This document shows positions 5,689 through 12,583 of a DNA stretch of 13,873 bases, piece after piece; positions within the stretch are counted from its first letter, which is position 1; the number at the start of each line of letters is the position of its first letter. The position numbers and the translations under genes are program-made. This DNA is from Firmicutes bacterium CAG:170 (GTDB lineage Bacteria > Bacillota > Clostridia > Oscillospirales > Oscillospiraceae): contig FR887228.1 in NCBI GenBank assembly GCA_000436735.1, forward strand, positions 9,416 to 23,288. Reading direction: 5' to 3'. The notes below the pieces were generated by a model. It was not told where the DNA came from. It was given only the letters and a program-made list of their open reading frames with translations, and did not search any database.

Positions 5689-8649
5689 ATGAATCGATAC
5701 AGTATGCTCTGGGGCACGAGCCCCTCGGGCGAATACCGCCTTCTCTGGAGCAGCCGGGGCATGGCCGATTTCCTCGGCTCCCTCGGCGCAACGGACCGCG
5801 GAAAAACGGCGGATACGACACAGAATATCCTCCGCGCATTCGGAGATTTTCCGGATTATCCCGCGCAGCCCTCGGACGATAAGCCGGTCGCCATACACTA
5901 CGCGCCGATGCACCTCTACAAGCTGCCGGAATTTCCGGCAGAGCTGAAGCCGTTCTGCGCGCTGTCCGTGACCGGCGCGGAAAATCGCCCCGGCGGACGC
6001 AACAGCACCTACAGCCAGACCTTCCTGTTCCCGTGCGAGCTGATGCGCGGAAAGGAGAAGGGCGTGAACGCGCTGGATCTCCTGTTCGGCACACATCTGC
6101 TCTCATGGCAGGAGGTCAAGGCATTCCGCGACAAGACGCACACCCCCAATTTCGACGCCGCACCGCGGAAGGTGCAGCCGGAATTCACCGACCTTCAAAC
6201 GGCGCTCTACGCGGCCTCCGTTCTGCTGGAGAGCAGGGGCGAAAAGAATCTGATCCTCCGGCTGGAGAAGGATCGCAGCTTCAACCGCCGCGCGCTGGCG
6301 CTGCTGGCGCAGATCTATTCTCTGCTGCCGCCCCGGCTGGCAGTGGAGACCGGCTTTGCCACCTACCATCCGGTCGAGGATATCGCGGAGATCAGCCGGA
6401 AAAACAGCATCTGTGTCTTTGTTCTTCCCGCAAGCGCCGATATCCGGCCGCTCGAGGGCGGGAAGAACATCCTTCTGGACCTTTCCGACGAAGCATACCA
6501 CGCTCCGCTGCGGCAGACGCCGTTGACGGAAGTGCTCCTGAGCTGGAGCAAGCTGAGCTGGGAAAAGCGCTGCGAGGCATATCAGAGCCTGTTCGCGGAC
6601 GCGGAGAATTATCAGGACAGCAATGCGTTTTTGCAGCGTTCGCAGGCGTTCTTTGCGAGCCTGCAGGACTGCCAGAACTGGATATCCTCGCACGGCGAGG
6701 GAACGCTCCGGTCGTTGGAGGATCTGCGGAGGCTGCTCGCGGATGAGCCGTCCTGGCAGCAGATCCCGTGGTATAAGGAGCTGCTGCGCGCTGCGCTTCC
6801 GGGGCTTCTTCCGAAGAACGTCCAGTTCAGCAGCTGGCTGGACGCCGCTGCGGCGCAGTATAAGCTTGCAGCGGACAGCGAAACGAAGAAAAAGGTGGGA
6901 GAGCTGTACCAGTTCGGCGCGCAGTTCGGCGAAACGGATGTGCCGGGCCTTTGCGACAGCGTCTCCGGAATTTTGAAGGAACGCCATGCGACGGAGTTAG
7001 CGCAGCAGCGGACCAGATTGACAACGGAGTTTACCGCAAAGCTCGATGCGCTGGGTCGGCAGCTCCGGCAGGAGCAGGAAAACGCTGCGCAGCTGAAGGA
7101 AGCTGCCCGGAAGAAGATCCTTGAGCAGCAGGAACGCGCGCAGACAGCGGAGCATCAGCTGAGCGAAACGTCGCGTCAGCTCGACGAGCAGAAGCAGAAA
7201 GCGGCTGCTGATGTGGAAAACATGAAGCGCAAACATGAGCAGGAGCTTGCCGAGCGGCTCGATCAGCAGCTCGCGCAGCAGCGGGCGCGGGCCAAGGCGG
7301 AGTGTCAGGAAAAGCTCCGGGAGCAGGATTCGGTGATCTCCCGCCAGAAGGCGGAGCTGGAAACGGAGCGCCGCAGGCGTCAGACCGCCGAGGAGGCTTT
7401 GATGCGCGTCGAATATGACCGCGAGTTCGGCGAGGACGCGCAGCGCCGCAGCCGCGTCAAGGACGACCGGCCGCGCTTCATCCGTAAGCAGCCATGGTGG
7501 CTGCCGGTTCTGATCGCCGCGCTGCTGGGCGCGGGGATCTGCTGGCTGACGACCAGCCTGATCGGTTGGCTCGGAAATGACAACGGTACGATCATGAACG
7601 AGCAGACCGCCCAGGCCGAGCAGGCTCCGGAGGAGCAGGTCCCGCAGGAGGAGCCGCAGCCTGTCGAGGAGACGCCTGAGGAGCCGAAAGAGCAGCCGGT
7701 GGAAGAGCCGGAGGAAACGCCCGTATCGGAGGATACACCGGGATCTCAGAACGGAAACGACGAGACAGCCACTCAGGAAATGATCCAGAAGGTGTCCGGC
7801 ATGGCGTGGACCTTCACAGGCGAGAATATCCAGCGGGACTATTGTCCGGAACCGCTGAACGGCTTTGGAGTTGTGCTCGTGGCGTTCTCGAATCAGCCGA
7901 AGGCTCCGGCTGCGCTGACGGAAACGGCGGAGCCAATGCCGGAAAACGGTGCGGATAATACGGCAGAGGACCAGACGGAGAATGCCGGAGCGGCGGGCAC
8001 AGAGCCTGCTGAAAACGGCGATGCAGCTGCTGCGGATGCGCAAACGCCTGTCGCCGATACGCAGACGCCGTCCGAGGAACAGGAAAAGTACGCGATCCTG
8101 TTCAGGGAGAACGATACAGTGGATCAGGACGAGCTGATCGAAAAGCTGAGGCAGATCCCGGATGCGTCGCTGATCCTGCGGCATAACGGATTGACGATGA
8201 TCGTCTATGGCGACGCGGAGATGCAGATGCTGGCGCTGACGGCGATGGACGCCATCTATCCGGCCGGGGAAACGGCAGAGGATGCGGCTTCGCAGACGGA
8301 GGATACGCAGGAAGTGAACGCGGAGACAGCGGAGAAGGACGTTCTCCTGCTTCGTGTCGAAGATGTGCTTCTGGATATCACGGAGGCGTTCCAGACGGCG
8401 GACAGCTGGCGCGTTGTGCAGAAGTTCAGAACAGATGGGATCCCAATGGCTTTCGCGGCGCAGGCTCAGGCACTGACCGTTGAACCGGCCTTGACGATCG
8501 TGTGCGATATGGAATGCGTATTCATCTACGATTTCCGCGAAGCGCAGGAGGAAGCAGAGACGCTCATGGCACGCGCCAAGAACACGGACCTGCATGTGCT
8601 GGATGTGGATGGCTTCGTGCTTGTGTCCGAAAAAAAACTGAATACATAA
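5689..8649 (+). CDS. GAP1-like N-terminal domain, coiled coil, single-pass membrane protein (986 residues)
   Basis: The ATG at 5689 follows a clear AGGAGAG (5675-5681). Residues 1 to about 250 resemble the N-terminal domain of GTPase-associated protein 1 (GAP1-N), with RNSTYSQTFLFP at 104-115, LPPRL at 213-217 and FATYHP at 223-228; I recognise this from memory and rate it moderate. Residues 250-425 are helical. Residues about 428-578 form a long Gln/Glu/Lys/Arg-rich coiled coil. A basic stretch (RFIRKQPWW) precedes one membrane helix at about 604-630, so the N-terminal part should be cytosolic and the C-terminus outside. The tail starts with a Glu/Pro-rich linker (637-697) and then two or three small alpha/beta segments separated by acidic Ala/Glu/Thr-rich spacers (about 745-790 and 851-875). 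No catalytic motif was found in the tail. Next to the GTPase gene, it is a plausible membrane anchor or sensor for that GTPase. Confidence 0.88.
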   Translation: MNRYSMLWGTSPSGEYRLLWSSRGMADFLGSLGATDRGKTADTTQNILRAFGDFPDYPAQPSDDKPVAIHYAPMHLYKLPEFPAELKPFCALSVTGAENRPGGRNSTYSQTFLFPCELMRGKEKGVNALDLLFGTHLLSWQEVKAFRDKTHTPNFDAAPRKVQPEFTDLQTALYAASVLLESRGEKNLILRLEKDRSFNRRALALLAQIYSLLPPRLAVETGFATYHPVEDIAEISRKNSICVFVLPASADIRPLEGGKNILLDLSDEAYHAPLRQTPLTEVLLSWSKLSWEKRCEAYQSLFADAENYQDSNAFLQRSQAFFASLQDCQNWISSHGEGTLRSLEDLRRLLADEPSWQQIPWYKELLRAALPGLLPKNVQFSSWLDAAAAQYKLAADSETKKKVGELYQFGAQFGETDVPGLCDSVSGILKERHATELAQQRTRLTTEFTAKLDALGRQLRQEQENAAQLKEAARKKILEQQERAQTAEHQLSETSRQLDEQKQKAAADVENMKRKHEQELAERLDQQLAQQRARAKAECQEKLREQDSVISRQKAELETERRRRQTAEEALMRVEYDREFGEDAQRRSRVKDDRPRFIRKQPWWLPVLIAALLGAGICWLTTSLIGWLGNDNGTIMNEQTAQAEQAPEEQVPQEEPQPVEETPEEPKEQPVEEPEETPVSEDTPGSQNGNDETATQEMIQKVSGMAWTFTGENIQRDYCPEPLNGFGVVLVAFSNQPKAPAALTETAEPMPENGADNTAEDQTENAGAAGTEPAENGDAAAADAQTPVADTQTPSEEQEKYAILFRENDTVDQDELIEKLRQIPDASLILRHNGLTMIVYGDAEMQMLALTAMDAIYPAGETAEDAASQTEDTQEVNAETAEKDVLLLRVEDVLLDITEAFQTADSWRVVQKFRTDGIPMAFAAQAQALTVEPALTIVCDMECVFIYDFREAQEEAETLMARAKNTDLHVLDVDGFVLVSEKKLNT

Positions 8650-8654
8650 AAAGC

Positions 8655-8684
8655 ATCCCGGCTCGGAGATCTCCGAGCCGGGAT
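8655..8684. terminator. Bidirectional terminator, perfect 30-base palindrome
   Basis: The palindrome has a 13-bp stem (8655-8667 with 8672-8684) closed by a GATC loop. It lies between convergent genes: the plus-strand operon ends at 8649 and the minus-strand TPM gene ends at 8694. Read on the minus strand the stem is followed by a T-run (GCTTTTTATG), giving a good intrinsic terminator for the SPFH operon. On the plus strand the following TAAAGTTTATT is a weaker T-rich tail. Confidence 0.9.
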
Positions 8685-8693
8685 AAAGTTTAT

Positions 8694-9584
8694 TCAGAAT
8701 TTGCCGCTGCTGTGGGAGAAGCCGCTGCTGTTGACCTGCGTACCGCCGCTTCCGCCGTTGTCGGGCGGGTCGCGCTCGATCTTCCGGCGCGTCTGGGTTG
8801 TGTGGGTGAACTGGTCGTTGCGGATGCGGAACTGCATCCCACCGCACACATAGCTTCCGGCTTCGCGCTTGGCTGCGACCGACTTCATGGTGGCGTTTTT
8901 CACGATCCAGCAGATCAGAAGCGAGAGCAGGACAGCGACGACAGCGGAGGCCAGCCATGCGGGGCCCCAGCCGAGGCGGGCCAGGAGCACGGAGCCGCCG
9001 GAATAGGAATCATACGACTCCTCATAATCGGGGCTGTAATCGCTCTCATCCTCATAATAGAGCTGCCCGTGGCCGTTTTCGGTATCGACCGGCCGGCCCT
9101 GCTCCGCTGCGCTCAGCATCCGGCCGCAGGCGCTGAGGTAGTCCTCAAAGCCGGTATACCAGTCGTCATACCGGAAATCGTCGAGGAATTCCTCCTCCAG
9201 ACGCTCCTTGCCATAGTCCGTAAACGCAAGATGTGCGTCGGTTCCGTAGGCGCACAGGTCGTAATCCCGGTCAGCCATGCTGAGCATCAGCAGAATGCCG
9301 TTCTGCTCAGAGCCGACGCCGAAGCCATTGGCAAGATAGATCTCCTCGGACGCGGTTTCGCAGTCGGAGGCATAGTCGGTGAAATCGTCCACGACCGCGA
9401 TGTAGACGCCGATGCCGTAGCGGCCGGTAAGCTCCGCCGCGCGGCTTTCCAGCGTTTCCGCCTCGTCCTGCGTCAGAAGCCCCGGCTCGTCGATGAGATA
9501 GACCCCGTCGGCGGCATGGGCCGTCACGCAGAGAGACAAAAGCAGCATCAGGCACAGAGCGATGGAAAAAAGTCGTTTTTTCAT
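8694..9584 (-). CDS. TPM-domain membrane protein (YdjH-like)
   Basis: The 296-residue product starts with a classic signal peptide (MKKRLFSIALCLMLLL..., probable cleavage after A24 in AHA-AD). It then has a TPM domain (about 27-165), with 'LIDEPGLLTQDEA' at its start and 'YGIGVYIAVVDD' in a typical beta strand, followed by an Asp/Glu/Tyr/Ser-rich linker. One membrane helix lies near 207-226. A cytosolic tail ends in SSGFSHSSGKF, the Gly/Ser-Phe type of ending common in TPM proteins of this operon type. The start is fixed by AAGGAGGG on the minus strand (9591-9599), six bases upstream. It is the last gene of the SPFH operon and follows the zinc-ribbon gene by 12 bases; the upstream stop overlaps its ribosome binding site. 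In B. subtilis the homologous set works with PspA at the membrane under envelope stress; assignment to that role here is by family and context. Confidence 0.88.
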   Translation of the reverse strand: MKKRLFSIALCLMLLLSLCVTAHAADGVYLIDEPGLLTQDEAETLESRAAELTGRYGIGVYIAVVDDFTDYASDCETASEEIYLANGFGVGSEQNGILLMLSMADRDYDLCAYGTDAHLAFTDYGKERLEEEFLDDFRYDDWYTGFEDYLSACGRMLSAAEQGRPVDTENGHGQLYYEDESDYSPDYEESYDSYSGGSVLLARLGWGPAWLASAVVAVLLSLLICWIVKNATMKSVAAKREAGSYVCGGMQFRIRNDQFTHTTQTRRKIERDPPDNGGSGGTQVNSSGFSHSSGKF

Positions 9585-9596
9585 GCTGCGCCCTCC

Positions 9597-10712
9597 TTAC
9601 AGAAACAGTCCGGCGATCGCGCTGCCGAGACCCGTCAGCACCATCAGCAGTGTGATGCCGCCCGCGACCGCGAGTCGCAGCAGGTTATAGCGCATCGGAT
9701 CGACCGGCAGATCGCCGACCAGCTTCCCGGTCTGCGCGTTCATGGCGAAAAGATAGTTCTGATCCTTCCACTTTGTGCTCAGCATCCAGACTGGCATCAT
9801 GGCGTATTTGACGCCCTCGCGCACGGTATGGACGTCCCCGCCGGTCGGCGTGACGGTGTCGTAGCCGATCACGTCGCGCATGGCCAGCTGCGTGGCAGAG
9901 CTTTCGCAGCGCACGCTGGCGCGCGATTCGCTCTCGTCGGCGCTCACGTCGTATTTGTCCGCAAGGTAGCCGGGCATATAGGCCGTGGAGAAGGGCTTGA
10001 GCTCGCTGAAGTCGAACGGCTCGATGGAGTCCATGTAATCGTCCGGCATTTTACTCGAGCCGTCCACCGGGATCCGCGCGAACTCCACCGTTCCGGCGCG
10101 GTGGATCCGGAAATGCTCCGTCGTCGTGACCTCCCAGTCGCCCTCCGTGTGAACGTGGCTTCGGGTGGCGTTGAAGGAGAGGTCGGCGTCGGACTTCATG
10201 TCAAAGAGCCAGAAGGGGACGTAAACGCCCTGGATCTGCTCAATGTGGTTCTGGTCGCGGAACGCCTTCGGCAGCAGGAACTTTTTCCCGTAGTGCTTTT
10301 TCAGCGCCGCAATGGCCGCGGCCTTATCGAGCTTGAACGGCAGGACATAGTCCGGCCTCAGCATTCCGCTGAGCTGGCCGGGGACGATGCTGGGATTTCC
10401 GCAGTAGGGGCAGCTCGTCGCGGCGGTGTTTTCGTCGCAGATCAGCTCCGCACCGCAGGACGGGCAGTTATAGACGTGCATACCGTCCCCCGCCGTGTCC
10501 CAGTCCTCCGCCGGCTCCTGCGCGGCCTGTTTTTCCGATTCCTCATGGAATGCGTCCGCCGCCTTTTCGTCCTTCTGCTGATAGAGCTTTTCGATCTCCG
10601 CGACCTCAAAGCTGCTGCCGCAGTACTCGCATTCCAGCTTGCCGGAGGCTCCGGCAAAATGCAGCGGGCCTCCGCAGGCGGGGCATTGATAATTAGTGAT
10701 CTGTTCGGCCAA
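9597..10712 (-). CDS. Double zinc-ribbon protein with C-terminal membrane segment (YdjG-like)
   Basis: I choose the TTG at 10712 as start (M-AEQITNYQCPACGG) because GGGAG at 10721-10725 is correctly placed eight bases upstream. A TTG further out (10730) has that site inside its reading frame. From this start the protein has 371 residues. Two zinc ribbons are visible: C10/C13 with C28/C31, and C83/C86 with C101/C104, joined by an acidic, Gln/Ala-rich helix. After these come a globular domain of about 230 residues and a hydrophobic C-terminal segment (about 345-371, LAVAGGITLLMVLTGLG) that should be a membrane anchor. Automated pipelines often label such proteins TFIIB-type zinc ribbon or 'primosomal protein N'' relatives; there is no helicase motif here, so those names should not be read as function. 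It lies between the SPFH and TPM genes, matching the ydjG position logic of the B. subtilis PspA-associated operon. Confidence 0.87.
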   Translation of the reverse strand: MAEQITNYQCPACGGPLHFAGASGKLECEYCGSSFEVAEIEKLYQQKDEKAADAFHEESEKQAAQEPAEDWDTAGDGMHVYNCPSCGAELICDENTAATSCPYCGNPSIVPGQLSGMLRPDYVLPFKLDKAAAIAALKKHYGKKFLLPKAFRDQNHIEQIQGVYVPFWLFDMKSDADLSFNATRSHVHTEGDWEVTTTEHFRIHRAGTVEFARIPVDGSSKMPDDYMDSIEPFDFSELKPFSTAYMPGYLADKYDVSADESESRASVRCESSATQLAMRDVIGYDTVTPTGGDVHTVREGVKYAMMPVWMLSTKWKDQNYLFAMNAQTGKLVGDLPVDPMRYNLLRLAVAGGITLLMVLTGLGSAIAGLFL

Positions 10713-10742
10713 ATGATCGCCTCCCGTCAAAAATCAGATCTC

Positions 10743-12137
10743 TCAGACAAGGTCTCCGTCGTTGAACGGATCGCCGCAGTTCGGGCAGAATTTCGGCGGC
10801 TTTGTATTGTCGGCAGGCTCCCAGCCGCACTTATCGCACTTGTAGTGCTTCACGGCGGCGGGTCTGGGCTTGCCGCACTCGGCGCAGAATTTGCCCTTGT
10901 TCACCGCGCCGCAGCTGCACGTCCAGCTGTCGTCCGCAGGTCTGGGTTTGCCGCATTCGGGGCAGAATTTTCCGGTCGCGGTCGCGCCGCAGCTGCATTT
11001 CCAGCTTCCGGCGGCAGTGGCGGGCGTGGGCTTCGGCTTGCCGCAGTTCGGGCAGAATTTGCCCTGAATGCCGGTCTGACCGCAGGCGCACGTCCAGCCG
11101 GACGCGGCGGGCTGCTGGGTCTGCTGCTGCGCGCCCATCTGATACAGGCTCTGCGCGTTCACGCCGCCTGCCTGACCCGCCATGTTCATGCCCATGAAGG
11201 CCATGGCCGGGCCTGCGCTCTGGTTGCTGGCCGCCGCCTGCATCGCACTGGCCTGCGCGCCGACAAGGTGCGCCGCTGCGCGGGTCGGGTCCATGAACGC
11301 GGCGTTGCGCTGAAGCTCCTTGAGCATGGCCTCGTCCTCTTCGTTCGCCTTGACGGACGAAACACCGAAGGAGACGATCTCAAGGCCGCGCAGGTCGCGC
11401 CATTTCGCGGACAGCACGTCGTTCAGCGCGCTTGCCATTTCCATGGTATGTCCGGGCAGGGCGGAATAGCGGATGCCCATCTCGGAAATTTTCGCAAACG
11501 CGGGCTGGAGCGCCGTCAGAAGCTCGGTCTTGAGCTGGCCATCCAGACGGTCGCGGGTGTAATCCTCGCCAACGTTGCCGCAGACGTTCGTGTAGAACAG
11601 AATCGGGTCGCAGATGCGGTAGCTGTACTCGCCGAAGCAGCGAATGGAAATGTCGATGTCAATGCCCGCTCTCTGATCGACGACACGGAACGGCACGGGG
11701 CTTGGCGTGCCGTACTTGTTGCCGATCAGCTCCTTGGTGTTGAAAAAATAGATGCGCTGATCCTTCGGAGCCTCGCCGCCGAAGGTGAAGCGCTTGCCGA
11801 TGGTCTTGAAGGTGTCGAGAATGCTCGTGCCGAGCTTGCCGGAGAAGATGGACGGCTCGGTCGAGGAATTGTAGACGAATTCGCCCGGCTCCGCGCAAAG
11901 CTCCGTGACCTTGCCCTGATCGACCAGGATCATGCACTGGCCGTCTGCCACGGCGATGACGGAACCGTTGGTGATGATGTTGTCGGAGCCCTTCGTGTTG
12001 CTGCTCCGGCCGGAGACGCGCTTGCGGCCCTTGACGGCCAGAACGCTTTCGGGGATCGCGTCACAATAAAAATATTCCTTCCACTGGTCGGCCATTACGC
12101 CGCCGGCCGCGCCAAGCGCTGCTTTGATGAGTCCCAT
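10743..12137 (-). CDS. SPFH-domain protein with four C-terminal zinc ribbons (YdjI-like)
   Basis: The 464-residue product has an SPFH/band-7-like domain over about residues 25-290, of the kind sometimes annotated 'virion core protein'. It includes 'GQCMILVDQGKVTELCAEPG', the 'FFNTKELIGNKYGTP' strand region and the helical 'EEDEAMLKELQRNAAF' end. An Ala/Gln/Met/Gly-rich linker (about 290-345) leads to zinc ribbons. Three near-identical copies are C350xC352/C362xxC365, C381xC383/C392xxC395 and C407xC409/C418xxC421, each with a GKFCxxCGKPxP core. A fourth, more diverged one is C434xxC437/C451xxC454. No signal peptide is seen, so the protein should sit on the cytosolic membrane face or in large oligomers. 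The ATG is supported by AAGGAGG eight bases upstream on the minus strand. It is the first gene of a three-gene operon with zinc-ribbon and TPM genes downstream. A MITE-like element lies 37 bases upstream of its start. Confidence 0.9.
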   Translation of the reverse strand: MGLIKAALGAAGGVMADQWKEYFYCDAIPESVLAVKGRKRVSGRSSNTKGSDNIITNGSVIAVADGQCMILVDQGKVTELCAEPGEFVYNSSTEPSIFSGKLGTSILDTFKTIGKRFTFGGEAPKDQRIYFFNTKELIGNKYGTPSPVPFRVVDQRAGIDIDISIRCFGEYSYRICDPILFYTNVCGNVGEDYTRDRLDGQLKTELLTALQPAFAKISEMGIRYSALPGHTMEMASALNDVLSAKWRDLRGLEIVSFGVSSVKANEEDEAMLKELQRNAAFMDPTRAAAHLVGAQASAMQAAASNQSAGPAMAFMGMNMAGQAGGVNAQSLYQMGAQQQTQQPAASGWTCACGQTGIQGKFCPNCGKPKPTPATAAGSWKCSCGATATGKFCPECGKPRPADDSWTCSCGAVNKGKFCAECGKPRPAAVKHYKCDKCGWEPADNTKPPKFCPNCGDPFNDGDLV

Positions 12138-12174
12138 TTGAAGAACCTCCTTGATATTTTGAACTGTTTCAGAG

Positions 12175-12201
12175 TAGCGTCAGTTGACAAGGGCACACAT
12201 G
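12175..12201 (+). repeat. Left terminal inverted repeat of the MITE-like element
   Basis: This 27-base arm matches the right arm perfectly in reverse complement. It contains an inward-facing TTGACA (12184-12189), but no -10 box follows at a suitable distance, so I do not call a promoter from it. Confidence 0.9.
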
Positions 12202-12358
12202 CCCGCAGGACGCACCGGCCCACCTTTCGCGGCGTTATCGTCCTTGACTTGCGCTAGCAAGCCTGCGTCCTCTGCCTTGCGAAAAACGCGCCGGAGCGCC
12301 CGGCGGGTCTTCGAGTTTTCCCGGAGCATGGACGGCAGATGGCAAGGCAGACGAGGCA

Positions 12359-12376
12359 GATGGGCTGTCGCCCATC
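12359..12376 (+). repeat. Hairpin inside the MITE-like element
   Basis: GATGGGC (12359-12365) pairs with GCCCATC (12370-12376) around a TGTC loop. It is the strongest local stem in the element's interior. Confidence 0.6.
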
Positions 12377-12419
12377 AACGAGGATAACGCAGCCAGCGGC
12401 TGTTCAGACCCGGGAAAAC

Positions 12420-12446
12420 CATGTGTGCCCTTGTCAACTGACGCTA
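12420..12446 (-). repeat. Right terminal inverted repeat of the MITE-like element
   Basis: Perfect partner of 12175-12201. The perfect identity of the two arms suggests a recent insertion or ongoing selection on the ends. Confidence 0.9.
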
Positions 12447-12502
12447 TGATTTGGATGTATAAAACCATCATATCATATTGGACGTAAAAAAGCTATCAGG
12501 GG
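12447..12502. promoter_or_regulatory. AT-rich divergent promoter region next to the MITE
   Basis: This is the only clearly AT-rich stretch between the SPFH and methyltransferase genes. On the minus strand it has two overlapping TATGAT-like boxes (within 12468-12479) and a TTTATACA stretch (around 12456-12464), either of which could be the -10 of the SPFH operon. I cannot match a good -35. If the native SPFH promoter is here, its transcript now runs through the MITE-like element before the SPFH gene. Confidence 0.35.
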
Positions 12503-12531
12503 TTCCGTTTTTCGGCATATTGTGGTATGAT
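12503..12531 (+). promoter_or_regulatory. Extended -10 promoter of the RNA methyltransferase gene
   Basis: TGG-TATGAT (12523-12531) matches an extended -10 (TGnTATAAT with one mismatch). A weak -35 TTCCGT (12503-12508) lies 17 bases upstream. Transcription would start near 12538, giving a leader of about 45 bases before the ATG at 12584. Confidence 0.6.
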
Positions 12532-12583
12532 GATCCGGAAAAAGCCGCTATGCGACCAAAGAAGCGGCGGACGGAGTATAAGA

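Larger units (their letters stand above)
12175..12446. mobile_element. MITE-like element with perfect 27-bp terminal inverted repeats
   Basis: Bases 12175-12201 are the exact reverse complement of 12420-12446, beginning TA-GCGTCAGTTGACAAGG. The outermost TA at both ends could be a TA target duplication, which would make the element proper 12177-12444 (268 bp) with 25-bp repeats. That fits a non-autonomous element mobilised by an IS630/Tc1-mariner-type transposase, though the parent is not in the window. The interior carries no credible gene. It is rich in further complementary pairs: 12232-12239 with 12383-12390, 12271-12280 with 12342-12351, 12315-12324 with 12410-12419, and a hairpin at 12359-12376. 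It sits between the divergent SPFH and RNA methyltransferase genes. Confidence 0.85.

Noticed and set aside
6997..8958. 653-codon minus-strand frame opposite the GAP1-like gene
   Set aside because: Leucine/arginine-rich shadow of the coiled-coil and linker codons; it also crosses the terminator and the end of the TPM gene.
12184..12189. TTGACA in the left repeat as an inward promoter
   Set aside because: No -10-like box follows at 16-18 bases; the downstream sequence is GC-rich.
8502..12257. 1251-codon plus-strand frame as a gene
   Set aside because: It is antisense to three well-supported genes (SPFH, zinc ribbon, TPM), starts inside the end of the GAP1-like gene, has no convincing ribosome binding site and its translation is arginine/alanine/valine-rich with no domain.
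12184..12471. Small frames within the MITE-like element as genes
   Set aside because: They have no ribosome binding sites, overlap the terminal repeats and read as shadows on both strands.
12527..12583. ATG at 12527 as start of the methyltransferase
   Set aside because: It overlaps the predicted -10 box and lacks a ribosome binding site, while the ATG at 12584 has GGAG seven bases upstream.
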